Part shown: piece after piece, positions 37,911 through 49,860 of the stretch
Layout of the letters: each line of letters starts with the position of its first letter
Position numbering within the stretch: the stretch's first letter is position 1
Assembly: GCA_026168455.1 (NCBI GenBank)
Contig: CM047425.1
Location: 86,555,580 to 86,619,579, forward strand
From: Theocolax elegans
Taxonomy: Eukaryota; Arthropoda; Insecta; Hymenoptera; Cerocephalidae
Length of the DNA: 64,000 nucleotides
Direction: 5' to 3'
The notes under the pieces: generated by a model
What the model saw: only the letters and a program-made list of their open reading frames with translations
What the model was told of the DNA's origin: nothing
Database searches by the model: none
Program-made: the position numbers and the translations under genes

Positions 37911-38083
37911 ACACATATACAGTTTTAGTATTTAAATGGATTTACAAAATAAATTGTTTACGACAATATTTGTATTTACCATTTTCATATAAAAGAAAAA
38001 TGGTATTATCAATGCAGAGTTTCGTTTTGAATTTGTTAAATCGAGAATAACTGATTGTGTCAAACTGTCCAACGACTCTCACG

Positions 38084-38851
38084 TGATTTGATAATTACCA
38101 GACTAAATATTTACGACACTCGTAGTGTAGTTATCTAAATTTATATGCAATCCCTATTACAACATTTGTTTTGACAAAAATTATACTTATCTATTCGATT
38201 TCTATTTGAAATACAAACATTTATTTATAAAAATTAATTTGTAATTTATTTGCCCAGAAATATATTTAAATTCAAAATAATTTATTGAAAAAACCGACCT
38301 TCAAAAATTTAATAATTCTTGAGATACTACCACTTTTCTATAATATATATCAGTTGATCGATTAAGAAATATTTCTGTAAAATAATATAATAAATTCATT
38401 ATCCATTATACATTGAAACACAATTTGTTAAGAACGCAAAATTTATGTTTTTAAACGCATTAACGACTATTCATAATTTTTTATAGTAAATCTATTTATT
38501 GAGATAAAAAATATTGTTTAATATCAGAAACTTAAAATCTTTATAATTGTTTAATACATTATTAACATTATTTGTTTGACGTAAAAAAGTAATAAAACAG
38601 TGCAACGTAATTAAATAAAGTATTAAGCTTCACCTTGAAATAATTGTTACCATTGTTATATAAAATAAATACGGTAATAAATTTATGTTATACCAGCATT
38701 GTTAGAAAATAACTATTTGTTTTGTTTGTTCCACGTGATTTACATAAATCTCATGGTTAAAGAATAAAATATCAAACCGGTATTTATTTTGCAGGTAGTA
38801 AAGTATTGTCAAAAAGTTGTTTCCCACGTGGATATGAAATCAGCAGTAACC
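38084..38851. repeat. Duplicated block A, copy 1
   Basis: This 768-bp block is nearly identical to 39940-40708. It begins at 'tgatttgataattaccagac' and ends at 'gaaatcagcagtaacc'. Differences are a few single-base changes and small indels (for example 'aaacagtgca' against 'aaactagtcca'). AT-rich, no ORF of note. Confidence 0.9.
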
Positions 38852-39009
38852 AAAGGGTTCTAGGAACGTGATGAGTTTGTAAACGTGCGGGTGTTTTACT
38901 GAAAAAGCTTTATATTTCTTATTTTGGTTTATATAGCAATACATAAACTTACACAGTACATGTTATATTTATTAGAATATTTTTAACATAAAGATTTTTG
39001 TTTGTATTC

Positions 39010-39130
39010 CCTAGTGGACCATAAATGTAACGTTTTTTAAGCCAAAAAAGTGTCACAAAATACCATAAATGCCCAATTAATGGCAAAATTAGAGTTTTAT
39101 TTTACCTTCAAATGGTAAATTTCTACTAGG
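39010..39130. mobile_element. MITE, family M copy 2
   Basis: It runs from 'cctagtggaccataaatg' to 'aaatttctactagg' and shares most of its interior with 24147-24284. The left terminal repeat is eroded. Duplicated block B starts inside this MITE at 39084, so only its right half recurs at 41709-41757. Confidence 0.7.
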
Positions 39131-39941
39131 TTTCTTATCAGTAAATTCATGTATTTAGATTTCTAAGTATATGCATGTAGAAATCATAAAATATATAATA
39201 TTTATATATTATTTTTTTATTCTATAGTTTTTTGTGCCCTCTTTTTCCTGGCACTTCCTACCATTTATCCCTAGGGACTTTAACGGTGTCCACCTACCAC
39301 CTATGTGTAGGTGCTTTATCCCTCCCTTAAAAACCCCACCATCTCGCATTCGCCCGGGGTTATGCCCGTGCTGAGGGAAATCTGTGAAGCAGGGAAAACC
39401 TCACCCGAGATGGCCGGTGTATTCGAAACATTCTTTTTGGTGTCAAAGTCACATTGCGTAGGCCTTGACACCGAAACCGAATGTTTCACACCTCCGCTCA
39501 CGTTGTGAAGTGTGAAAAAACACCTAACCCGCCACGAAAGCCAAGCGACCGAGAAACGTCACCCATCCACTTGGGTACCGCGCTCAATACTGCTTAACTT
39601 CCGTAACCGGCCGAGGTGCGTCTCCGCCACTCCGCCACCGCGTCGGTTATATATAATATTATATATATATATATTTTTCACTATTAGATCTACATTGTTT
39701 GATATGTGTAGCATTTTTCCCAAATAGTGTCGCATTCTGCGATGGAAATAAGAGTTCCAAATTACAGGTGCGTATACAGTAATTTATGTTTCGATTGTGT
39801 TCGACTTTTGCATTATTTTATCGATACATTACGATATACAACTCTTGTTTTTATATTTTAGGAATGGAGTAATGTCTTTGTTTGTAAGTTAGTATAGACA
39901 TGTGTTTAAAATGTTGTAGTACAGGTGTTTGCTTTCTCTTG
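39084..39941. repeat. Duplicated block B, copy 1 (carries the 5S-derived element)
   Basis: This 858-bp block recurs at 41709-42567. Differences are mostly single-base indels in homopolymers (for example 'ttctttttgg' against 'ttcttttttgg', 'cgaaagcc' against 'cgaagcc'). It ends where block A copy 2 begins. Confidence 0.9.
39202..39648 (-). mobile_element. 5S rRNA-derived SINE-like element, copy 1
   Basis: On the minus strand the head of this ~447-bp element resembles the 3' two thirds of 5S rRNA without gaps over about 70 nt (39549-39619): 'ggaagttaagcagtattgag' then 'cgcggtacccaagtggat' then 'gggtgac'. Both parts of the 5S internal promoter are recognisable: box A-like GTTAAGCA (39591-39598) and box C-like GGATGGGTGAC (39558-39568). 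The body is unrelated to 5S and ends A-rich near 39202. An AT-rich direct repeat (39190-39201 and 39649-39660) could be the target duplication. This architecture matches SINE3-type elements, which are transcribed by RNA polymerase III and moved by a partner LINE. The element has no coding capacity. Confidence 0.7.
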
Positions 39942-40708
39942 ATTTGATAATTACCAGACTAAATATTTACGACACTCGTAGTGTAGTTATCTAAATTTAT
40001 ATGCAATCCCTATTACAACATTTGTTTTGACAAAAATTATACTTATCTATTCGATTTCTATTTGAAATACAAACATTTATTTATAAAAATTAATTTGTAA
40101 TTTATTTGCCCAGAAATATATTTAAATTCAAAATAATTTATTGAAAAAACCGACCTTCAAAAATTTAATAATTCTTGAGATACTACCACTTTTCATAATA
40201 TATATCAGTTGATCGATTAAGAAATATTTCTGTAAAATAATATAATAAATTCATTATCCATTATACATTGAAACACAATTTATTAAGAACGCAAAATTTA
40301 TGTTTTTAAACGCATTAACGACTATTCATAATTTTTTATAGTAAATCTATTTATTGAGATAAAAAATATTGTTTAATATCAGAAACTTAAAATCTTTATA
40401 ATTGTTTAATACATTATTAACATTATTTGTTTGACGTAAAAAAGTAATAAACTAGTCCAACGTAATTAAATAAAGTATTAAGCTTCACCTTGAAATAATT
40501 GTTACCATTGTTATATAAAATAAATACGGTAATAAATTTATGTTATACCAGCCATTGTTTAGAAAATAACTATTTGTTTTGTTTGTTCCACGTGATTTAC
40601 ATAAATCTCATGGTTAAAGACTAAAATATCAAACCGGTATTTATTTTGCAGGTAGTAAAGTATTGTCAAAAAGTTGTTTCCCACGTGGATATGAAATCAG
40701 CAGTAACC
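39940..40708. repeat. Duplicated block A, copy 2
   Basis: It matches 38084-38851. Its left edge abuts block B copy 1 with only a base or two of overlap, and its right edge is followed by about 30 bp of unique sequence ('ctgcaactgtaaggttacag') before block D copy 1. Confidence 0.9.
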
Positions 40709-40738
40709 CTGCAACTGTAAGGTTACAGATTTATCAGA

Positions 40739-41709
40739 GAGCCACCTGGCCAAAAACAGTGTATTAGGACTAACATTGTCGAAAGTTTTAATAATATCTA
40801 TCGTGTAATTTGTAAAATTCATTAAAAATATATAGTGAAAATAATTTATGAAAATTTTGTGTTTTCGCAAAATGCAAATGGAATTGCAAATTGGAAAGGA
40901 TGCTCAATAATTGGTTTGCATATTACATTCAAATAATAGGTTAGCCCAATGGATACCCAGTTAGAATAAAGTTTACCAAGTGCTTTGTAAACTTTACTGT
41001 GTAACTGTGTAACTGTGTAACTGGTTATTTTAAACCAAAATTGAGGTATTTAAAAGGTTTGACGTAATCCAATTCTTTAATTTTAATTTTAATACTTTGA
41101 TTGTGTTTAAAATATATGTGGTAACATAATACAAATTGATGGGTTTTACAAATCGTTTAAAACTTTTTAGTTTGATTTTTACTGCTGCATTAGTCTATTC
41201 GTGGGATTGAATTTCTGTTGTAATACAATAAATCTTTTGAAATTTTATTTCTTTATCATCATTGGAGAAAGAATTTCAAATTTTATGATTTGTTATTTAG
41301 CTTGTCAACATTTTTTTACTCCTTATGGTAAACACATACTCTTCCACTTGATATTTTTACTCCAGACTAAACCTTAATATGAATGCTTAAAACTAAGAAA
41401 GCATGCAAATATATTGCGTTATAAGCATACTTCACGCACGTGACAATAGGCTAGTTATAAAAAAATGGGTAGTTAGAACAGTCGCTGTATTCATGAAGGT
41501 ACGGGCAGACCATGTCATAAAACTTTTCTTCTCTCACATTTTTCGAGACAAACATTGTAGTTAGTCAAGTGACTTTTGTACACCATATTTTATTTGTATT
41601 TTCGTTCAATATTGGGAATTTATTGGGGATTTATTCTGTAATAAATGACACTTTATGATTGGTTTTCAATATTTTATATTATAAAAAGTAAAACAAAACT
41701 TTTATTCCC
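40739..41709. repeat. Duplicated block D, copy 1
   Basis: It matches 44114-45049 and, partly, 43021-43554. It contains a small 'ctgtgtaa' tandem array (about 40995-41022) that varies in copy number between blocks. It also carries about 50 bp (roughly 40858-40907) absent from the other copies. No ORF. Confidence 0.9.
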
Positions 41710-42567
41710 AAAATTAGAGTTTTATTTTACCTTCAAATGGTAAATTTCTACTAGGTTTCTTATCAGTAAATTCATGTATTTAGATTTCTAAGTATATGCA
41801 TGTAGAAATCATAAAATATATAATATTTATATATTATTTTTTTATTCTATAGTTTTTTGTGCCCTCTTTTTCCTGGCACTTCCTACCATTTATCCCTAGG
41901 GACTTTAACGGTGTCCACCTACCACCTATGTGTAGGTGCTTTATCCCTCCCTTAAAAACCCCACCATCTCGCATTCGCCCGGGGTTATGCCCGTGCTGAG
42001 GGAAATCTGTGAAGCAGGGAAAACCTCACCCGAGATGGCCGGTGTATTCGAAACATTCTTTTTTGGTGTCAAAGTCACATTGCGTAGGCCTTGACACCGA
42101 AACCGAATGTTTCACACCTCCGCTCACGTTGTGAAGTGTGAAAAAACACCTAACCCGCCACGAAGCCAAGCGACCGAGAAACGTCACCCATCCACTTGGG
42201 TACCGCGCTCAATACTGCTTAACTTCCGTAACCGGCCGAGGTGCGTCTCCGCCACTCCGCCACCGCGTCGGTTATATATAATATTATATATATATATATT
42301 TTTCACTATTAGATCTACATTGTTTGATATGTGTAGCATTTTTCCCAAATAGTGTCGCATTCTGCGATGGAAATAAGAGTTCCAAATTACAGGTGCGTAT
42401 ACAGTAATTTATGTTTCGATTGTGTTCGACTTTTGCATTATTTTATCGATACATTACGATATACAACTCTTGTTTTTATATTTTTAGGAATGGAGTAATG
42501 TCTTTGTTTGTAAGTTAGTATAGACATGTGTTTAAAATGTTGTAGTACAGGTGTTTGCTTTCTCTTG
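41709..42567. repeat. Duplicated block B, copy 2
   Basis: It matches 39084-39941 and begins with the right half of MITE family M fused directly to the end of block D copy 1 at a shared 'cccaaaat'/'caaaatt'. Unlike copy 1, it continues into block C. Confidence 0.9.
41827..42273 (-). mobile_element. 5S rRNA-derived SINE-like element, copy 2
   Basis: Copy inside duplicated block B. Box C-like and box A-like sites lie at about 42183-42193 and 42216-42223 (minus strand). It is almost identical to copy 1 because the whole block was duplicated, so it is not an independent insertion. Confidence 0.7.
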
Positions 42568-43551
42568 TATAGGTTGTATATATGTTTATATTTTGCGATG
42601 AGGCTATTGGTAGTGGTGTTAATTCCGATATCCAAATGAAAATCTTATTAAAATTGGATCTTTTCAAGTTATTTATTTCATTTTTTGTAGGTAAGTATTA
42701 CACAAAGCTCGAATAATCTATTAAGGGGCAAATATAGCTTTTGTACAAGATAATTAGGGTGTGCGGATTAGCACCCCACACTAAGTTCCTCTTAAAAATT
42801 ATATAATATTAGCGTATTAGTACATTTTTTGTATGTAGTTTATATGATGTGAGAAAGTCATATTATAACAAAGATGACTTCCAAATAAAAGACAGTTTCA
42901 ATTGATTTATTTGGTATTTTTAATACGTAATGCAAAAGTTTCTTAGGGTTCAATATTTAGTCTTACGACAAGCGTTTTCAAATCCAAAATCTTGTAAATT
43001 ATCTTTAAAATTTTCCACCTGAGCCACCTGGCTAAAAACAGTGTATTAGGACTAACATTGTCGAAAGTTTTAATAATATCTATCGTGTAATTTGTAAAAT
43101 TCATTAAAAATATAGTGAAAATAATTTATGAAATTTTGTGGTAATTGGTTTGCATTACATTCAAATAATGGGTTAGCTCAATGGATACCCAGTTAGAATA
43201 AAATTCACCAAGTGCTTTGTAAACTTTACTGTGTAACTGTGTAACTGGTTATTTTAAACAAAAATTGAGGTATTTAAAAGGTTTGACGTAATCCATTTAT
43301 TTAATTTTAATTTTAACGCTTTGATTGTGTTTAAAATATGAGGCAATAATACAAATTGATGGGTTTTACAAATCGTTTAAAACTTTTTTAGTTTGATTTT
43401 TACTGCTGCATTAGTCTATTCGTGGGATTGAATTTCTGTGTGTTACAATAAATCTTTTGAAATTTTATTTCTTTATCATCATTGGAGAAAGAATTTCAAA
43501 TTTTATGATTTGTTATTTAGCTTGTCAACATTTTTTTACTCCTTATGGTAA
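42463..43551. repeat. Tandem unit 1 (end of block B, block C, truncated block D)
   Basis: This is a unit of about 1089 bp repeated directly downstream from 43552. It starts 'acaactcttgttttta' and ends 'ctccttatggtaaaca', joined to the next unit through a 3-base microhomology (ACA). Compared with unit 2 it lacks the distal part of block D. Confidence 0.85.
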
Positions 43552-45049
43552 ACAACTCTTGTTTTTATATTTTAGGAATGGAGTAATGTCTTTGTATTGT
43601 AAGTTAGTATAGACATGTGTTTAAAATGTTGTAGTACAGGTGTTTGCTTTCATCTTGTATAGGTTTATTATGTTTATATTTTGCGATGAGGCTATTGGTA
43701 GTGGTGTTAATTCCGATATCCAAATGAAAATCTTATTAAAATTGGATCTTTTCAAGTTTTATTTATTTCATTTTTTGTAGGTAAGTATTACACAAAGCTC
43801 GAATAATTATTAAGGGGCAAATATAGCTTTTGTACAAGATAATTAGGGTGTGCGGATTAGCACCCCACACTAAGTTCCTCTTAAAAATTATATAATATTA
43901 AGCGTATTAGTACATTTTTGTATGTAGTTTATATGATGTGAGAAAGTCATATTATAACAAAGATGACTTCCAAATAAAAGACAGTTTCAATTGATTTATT
44001 TGGTATATTTTTAATACGTATAATGCAAAAGTTTCTTAGGGTTCAATATTTAGTCTTACGACAAGCGTTTTCAAATCCAAAATCTTGTAAATTATCTTTA
44101 AAATTTTCCACCTGAGCCACCTGGCTAAAAACAGTGTATTAGGACTAACATTGTCGAAAGTTTTAATAATATCTATCGTGTAATTTGTAAAATTCATTAA
44201 AAATATATAGTGAAAATAATTTATGAAAATTTTGTGGTAATTGGTTTGCATATTACATTCAAATAATGGGTTAGCTCAATGGATACCCAGTTAGAATAAA
44301 ATTCACCAAGTGCTTTGTAAACTTACTGTGTAACTGTGTAACTGTGTAACTGGTTATTTTAAACCAAAATTGAGGTATTTAAAAGGTTTGACGTAATCCA
44401 ATTCTTTAATTTTAATTTTAATACTTTGATTGTGTTTAAAATATATGTGGTAACATAATACAAATTGATGGGTTTTACAAATCGTTTAAAACTTTTTTAG
44501 TTTGATTTTTTACTGCTGCATTAGTCTATTCGTGGGATTGAATTTCTGTTGTAATACAATAAATCTTTTGAAATTTTATTTCTTTATCATCATTGGAGAA
44601 AGAATTTCAAATTTTATGATTTGTTATTTAGCTTGTCAACATTTTTTTTACTCCTTATGGTAAACACATACTCTTCCACTTGATATTTTTACTCCAGACT
44701 AAACCTTAATATGAATGCTTAAAACTAAGAAAGCATGCAAATATATTGCGTTATAAGCATACTTCACGCACGTGACAATAGGCTAGTTATAAAAAAATGG
44801 GTAGTTAGAACAGTCGCTGTATTCATGAAGGTACGGGCAGACCATGTCATAAAACTTTTCTTCTCTCACATTTTTCGAGACAAACATTGTAGTTAGTCAA
44901 GTGACTTTTGTACACCATATTTTATTTGTATTATTTTCGTTCAATATTGGGAATTTATTGGGGATTTATTCTGTAATAAATGACACTTTATGATTGGTTT
45001 TCAATATTTTATATTATAAAAAGTAAAACAAAACTTTTATTCCCAAAAT
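43552..45049. repeat. Tandem unit 2 (block C and complete block D)
   Basis: It matches unit 1 from 43552 to about 44650, then carries the rest of block D (as in 40739-41709) to 45049 at 'tattcccaaaat'. The differences from unit 1 are dominated by one- to three-base indels. Confidence 0.85.
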
Positions 45050-45614
45050 GTTTTATAACTCATTCCTAGTTACAATAAAATCTACTTCTACACTAGCCTG
45101 CAAACAAGGCGAACTTCTTGGTAACTTATCAATATTTATTAATCTATCAACTTTATTTTTATTATCGTAACTTTATACGTAAATAACCGAAGATTAAAAT
45201 ATTGAGTTGTTAGTATTCTTGTTTCGAAATAAATAATTTTAAAATAAAGAACTATTTCTTTTTCTAGGCCGAATTCTGAACCTTTAGCAGAAAATAGAAC
45301 AAAAATAAGTGACAATACAAGCCAATATTTCAGCAGAATATTATTGTTAAGAATAGTAACAGAATTGAAAGATTTATTTTTTATAGATCTCACTTCGATA
45401 TCTGCTTTTGAATTTGTAGTCGTTAGAGAAGCATATGTTAATTGTAACTAATCTTCTTTTTGTAACACAACTATTGATTTTCATTTCTTCCTTTGAAACT
45501 TAAAAAAAGAATAATCACTAGATGGTCAATTTGTTAATATAATAGTTAGATAATACATTATTGAATGTATTTATGGCTTTAAGTTTTCAAAAAATGTTGT
45601 GCACAAGAATTATG

Positions 45615-46500
45615 TTTTAATATAATATCTCTAAGCTAAACGATTTGTCATTTTGTCAGCGCTAGGGATGTCAAAATATATAGTGTTTGCCTCAAATATT
45701 AGTTTCCAAACTTTGTTTTGGGAAGGTATATTAAACCGCTTATCATAATCCCTAAACATCAAGTTAGACAAAGAAGCTCTGATGTAGACTGTTTTATTTT
45801 AATTTTTTTACTTCCTTTCTCACTATATGTAAAGTGTAAAGGTTGTGGCTTGTTACCCGCTTCCAGGTCTCCATATGAAAATTGCAGCATACGGTGATTA
45901 ATTTGTTCTAAGATGATGAAATTGGTTGCAATCAAAGTTTGCAACACCTTACTATAATAATGTACCCGGCAACAGCTTCACACAAATCATGTATAACATC
46001 AACTGTTTTATTCTTAATAATGTGAAACTTCGACATTTTGCTGAAAATATACATTACGGCTCTGTCACTCCTATTGATTCATAATCTCTTTAAAGCAGAG
46101 CCATTGTAACTATTCATATACACTGACGAAAATTTGCTAGTATAAATTACTATTTTAATGGTAAAAGGTGGATAGACTTGCACTATAAATCTTTTTGAAA
46201 AGCCACAAATTCTGTTCATCCTCGCATTATCGATTAGGATTAGTATACAGTCAAAATATATACAATTTTCTGTTTGTTATCGATTATTATTTTGATGCCA
46301 TCCGCAATAGATATCTTGTTAATACTACCTACAGTAGAACGGTATCGTTATACCAAACATTTTTAAATATTTTGAGTAAAACACGCTAATGAGAAAAGTA
46401 TTCTGGGATTTATTTACAGTAAGTGCGGTGGTAGACATGCTAGTGATCCATAAACACCACCTACTATTTTCTGTTTACCTGCGTGAAACGTATGCAACGT
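45615..46500 (-). pseudogene. Decayed copy of an insect multicopy, probably transposon-encoded protein family
   Basis: Minus-strand reading frames, broken by frameshifts and stops, give a colinear series of protein-like segments. From upstream: 'KIVGGVYGSLACLPPHLL' (about 46470-46418), 'ADGIKIIIDNKQKIVYIL' (about 46305-46250), 'KFHIIKNKTVDVIHDLCEA' (about 46034-45970), 'LEQINHRMLQFSYGDLEAG' with 'NKPQPL' and 'KIKQSTSELLCL' (45947-45759), then 'NKVWKLIFEA' (about 45715). The order and phrases (a D-x-[MI]-H-D-L-x-E-[GA] motif, an F-x-YG..NKP..SxSExLCL segment, a W-x-L segment) recall a family I know only as uncharacterised multicopy proteins in insects and cnidarians. Its function is unknown to me. 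At least two frameshifts (near 45950 and 45760) and several stops make it a pseudogene. Confidence 0.5.
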
Positions 46501-49499
46501 TAGCAGAATCTTCCGCTTCATTTGCTTGACCATTCATTAAGTTCTTAACTGTTTTTCTTAATTATTTCTACAAGTTCTGGTGGTGTGTATAGTTTTTTAT
46601 CAGCACATGTTTTTAATCGATGATTATTGATTGAATATAATTGTTGAACAGACCTTTGTTGCTATCTAAAATGAATTTTGTTAAAACTGACTTCTGCTCG
46701 AATATAATTGTAAAATCGTTACATTTTGAAGATAAGGTATACAAAAGTTTTATATAAGATTGTTTTTGTATGTAATATCAACTAATCTTCTGGCTATAAA
46801 AGGATTGTTGTATAGACATAAACTAAGTTCTAAAATTTCTCGATCTAAAGCATCTCGAGTTTTCATTTGGTATATAGCCACGTTAACATCTACTGTTATA
46901 TTTATAACAATTATGTATATTAATTTGTTTACAAAGACATTTGTTACAGTAAAGTAATGTATTTATTATACTATTTACAGCCGTTGAAGTTCTTCAAGAA
47001 TTTTATGTACATTTGTACTTATTTTATCATTCTCAAACTTTTCGCTCAAGCATTTGCCATACATGATGTTTTATAATATAAATTTGTAAACTGAAATAAG
47101 GTTCCAATAAAGTAAAAAATAAAAAAGTACTTAAATATTTTTTCAAAATTTCAATAATGAAAAAAGGGAAATATTTTTGTATGCACTTTGGGAAAAATAA
47201 ATGATGTGTTGTGGAGGGTTCAGCTTTTTTAATCGTGAAATTCATTTTCAAATACAATATATAAAATGATGGAAAATTTACATGTATACAAAATGGAAAA
47301 TTTATATGTATACAAAAAAAAGAATATTCGCGGTGCAGAAACGAATTCGACTCCCTTGTTGAAATGTTAAACGTAGTTGGAAAGAGTATAGATTTTTCTT
47401 TAACAGAGTCAGATATTTAATTAAAATCAAGTATTTGAATTCTTTTAAATTCATTTCCAAATTATTGTTTTGAAACAGTAGGTAGCGTCACTTGTCAAAT
47501 CGTCGCGATGCTAAACTGGTGTCGGATGGGCAACACGAAGTGTGGAAAAGTGCAAGCGGTTCATTGCATCCAAAGTGGTAGTCCAGTGGTGAGGACACGA
47601 GATTTTTCTGACACTGGATCCATGCATTCAAGTTCCATCAAAGTTGTTCCGTACTTTTTCACTGATTTTTCACTTTGTCGAAAGCTGAGAATATTCGAAT
47701 ATTATGTAATAAAATTTATGTATCGATTTATGTAATAAAATAAATTTATAAAAAAATATAATGTACATTATAAAATAATATATTATAATTATAAAATAAT
47801 GTAGATAATATTAAAAACTTTAATAATGCTATATTTTTAGTATCGAATTTCCTAATTTTAAGTCGTTTACATTTTCTAAATAAAATAAAACTCATAGTTT
47901 GTTTTTCAACGCTTTTATTAATCAGTTTCTAGTATATATACATTCGTTGCATGTGTAGAAAATAGGCATGTGGAAAGACATACAGATGATAATGTTCAGA
48001 AAGGTAAGATATAAAAAATTGTTTTTATCATGAGAAATTTTAAGCAAGTGGAATTGGTAATCAAAGGTTAAATGTTTTAATGTTGAAAATTTTCTAAATT
48101 TCGAAAGGGTATGATTAACATAATTATTTAGGCAAATGTAACAAAATGAGATCAGGATATTGATATTAATTAACTCATGCAGTACCTGTAAGTTGTAAAC
48201 AAAACTCAATTTGATTATTTCAGCGGTAGATTAGTGTTGATGATATGCAACTCTGTGCCTTCGATTTTCTGTTTGGCGCGATTCATATTCTTTTTCTACA
48301 CGCTGATGCTTGCTGATGGATGCACAGCTTCGCGTAATGGGCGTAGACGCTGATCCTATGCATACACGAACTGTGTGCATTGAAGCTTCACAGATGATAA
48401 AGGAAATTCCGACAGGTATACTCTAAAGCCTTACACGTAGAACGTTTTAGCGTAAACCGAAAATGCATAATGCGAGTTCATGTATTTATTAACCTTAAAG
48501 AATTCAAGATTTTTCGAACAATGTAAATATGGAAAGTTATAAAAATGTTGTTTCTGCCGTGTATTAATACCTTAATCCTTTAAACAGGGACCTTCAAAAG
48601 TATCTTGTAAACAATGAAATATGCATATCTAATATTATGCCGTTGTACAATATATATTGTGAACCACGTGTGATTTTGAAGAATAACATATTTAAGATTA
48701 AATAAATAAATAATTACATTTTATTTTAAGAATAGTATATTTTAATAAAACCTATGTCAAATTTAATTTTTTATTATAAATTAGTTATGTTTTGCAGTTA
48801 TTGCACACCAACTATAGAAGTGCAATACACGATGGTTATACAATTCGTTACTAAAAAAATTTTAACACTAAAATTGTGAAAGCGACCACAAAAATCTTGT
48901 AACAACGAATTATTAAATTTGTTAGATTGTTCAATTTTAAAAGAATTGAGTATTCACTTATTAGAACTCAAATAGTAAGCATCAGTATAGCATTTCTATA
49001 ATGGCAACTACGTGCTGTGACTTTATTATCGAGCTGCCTCGAGTTTCTCCGAACATCTGGACTGCAGACATACTTTAGTTTGCACTGCATACATGGACTC
49101 GGAAAACTTGAGAATTATGCGATCAAATGCAGTTTTACTTCGGTTTCACTAGTGAGAGCATTGTTACAATGTACTGAATATGGTATGTTATATTTTACAT
49201 TATTATGTTACGGATGTATTACATTCTTCCTACCCAAAATAAATGATAATGTCACAACTGTTGTAAATAAGTAATATATTAATGACGATTATCATAATTT
49301 ATGTAAATTTTACAATATTATACTTTGGATATTATAAAATTGCATTTTTGATTTTGATGTGAGGTACATTTTGCTCAACGAGTCTATGTACTTATTTAAA
49401 ATTTAGTATTTTAAAATACCAAATGATTGAGTAAAAAAACCATGAACAATTTAACATTTTTATATTAGAATTTGGTTGATTTTATATTTACGAAGTAGC
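46501..49499. other. AT-rich spacer; small repeat and a tRNA-like patch inside
   Basis: No gene recognised. It includes a short tandem repeat at about 47270-47316 ('atggaaaatttatatgtatac', two units of about 23 bp), a tRNA-like patch at 47575-47640 described separately, and a mildly GC-richer stretch at 48230-48440. ORFs have no recognisable domain. Confidence 0.45.
47575..47640 (+). repeat. Possible tRNA-derived SINE head or tRNA relic
   Basis: 'ggtagtccagtggtgagg' (from 47576) fits the polymerase III box A pattern TRGYNNARNGG. About 50 bp later, 'cattcaagttcc' (from 47626) resembles box B with one extra base and a weak start. The spacing is close to that in a tRNA. No acceptor stem can be drawn, so this is at best a decayed SINE head. 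Confidence 0.25.
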
Positions 49500-49860
49500 T
49501 TAGTCGAGCAATGCAAGACACTGCATGATAATAGCGCAGTGTCATTTTTCAAACCCGAATTGAATAATCTGTCCCTGTAAAGGAGTCTGTGCGCCGAGGG
49601 ACGCGTCGACGTCAATGGGTCGGCTTTGTTCGAGCGCAGCCAAGCCGCCTAATACTGAATTACATCCAACGCGCCGCGCTATACCTACTATTTGAACTCA
49701 CGAAAACGTGTTGGCGCTCGGAAAATAAATTCCTCAAAGCTATATGCGTGAGGACGGACTGCGCGAAACTCGGGGTTCAGCCTTCTGCGAGGTGCGAGTT
49801 TCGAAAAGACTCCCGAAATAGCGCTACACCAAGAATCTGCAACTGTAAACTATAGTGTAT
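49500..49860. promoter_or_regulatory. CpG-rich island of unknown role
   Basis: Sharp rise in G+C and CpG ('ggacgcgtcgacgtcaatgg' near 49599, 'caacgcgccgcgct' near 49667). An 88-codon plus-strand ORF spans it without any recognised domain and with many Arg/Cys from CpG codons. Possibly regulatory; not resolvable by eye. Confidence 0.25.

Noticed and set aside
37604..37916. Two near-identical 73-codon ORFs on opposite strands
   Set aside because: They are the automatic consequence of the fold-back palindrome; both strands read the same arms. No codon or domain evidence for a protein.
39541..39650. Functional 5S rRNA gene
   Set aside because: Only the 3' two thirds are recognisable, with many substitutions, no 5' half and no T-run terminator right after the 5S part.
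39311..39727. ORFs on both strands over the 5S-derived element (and again at 42107-42352)
   Set aside because: They fall inside a non-coding SINE-like element and are repeated only because the block is duplicated.
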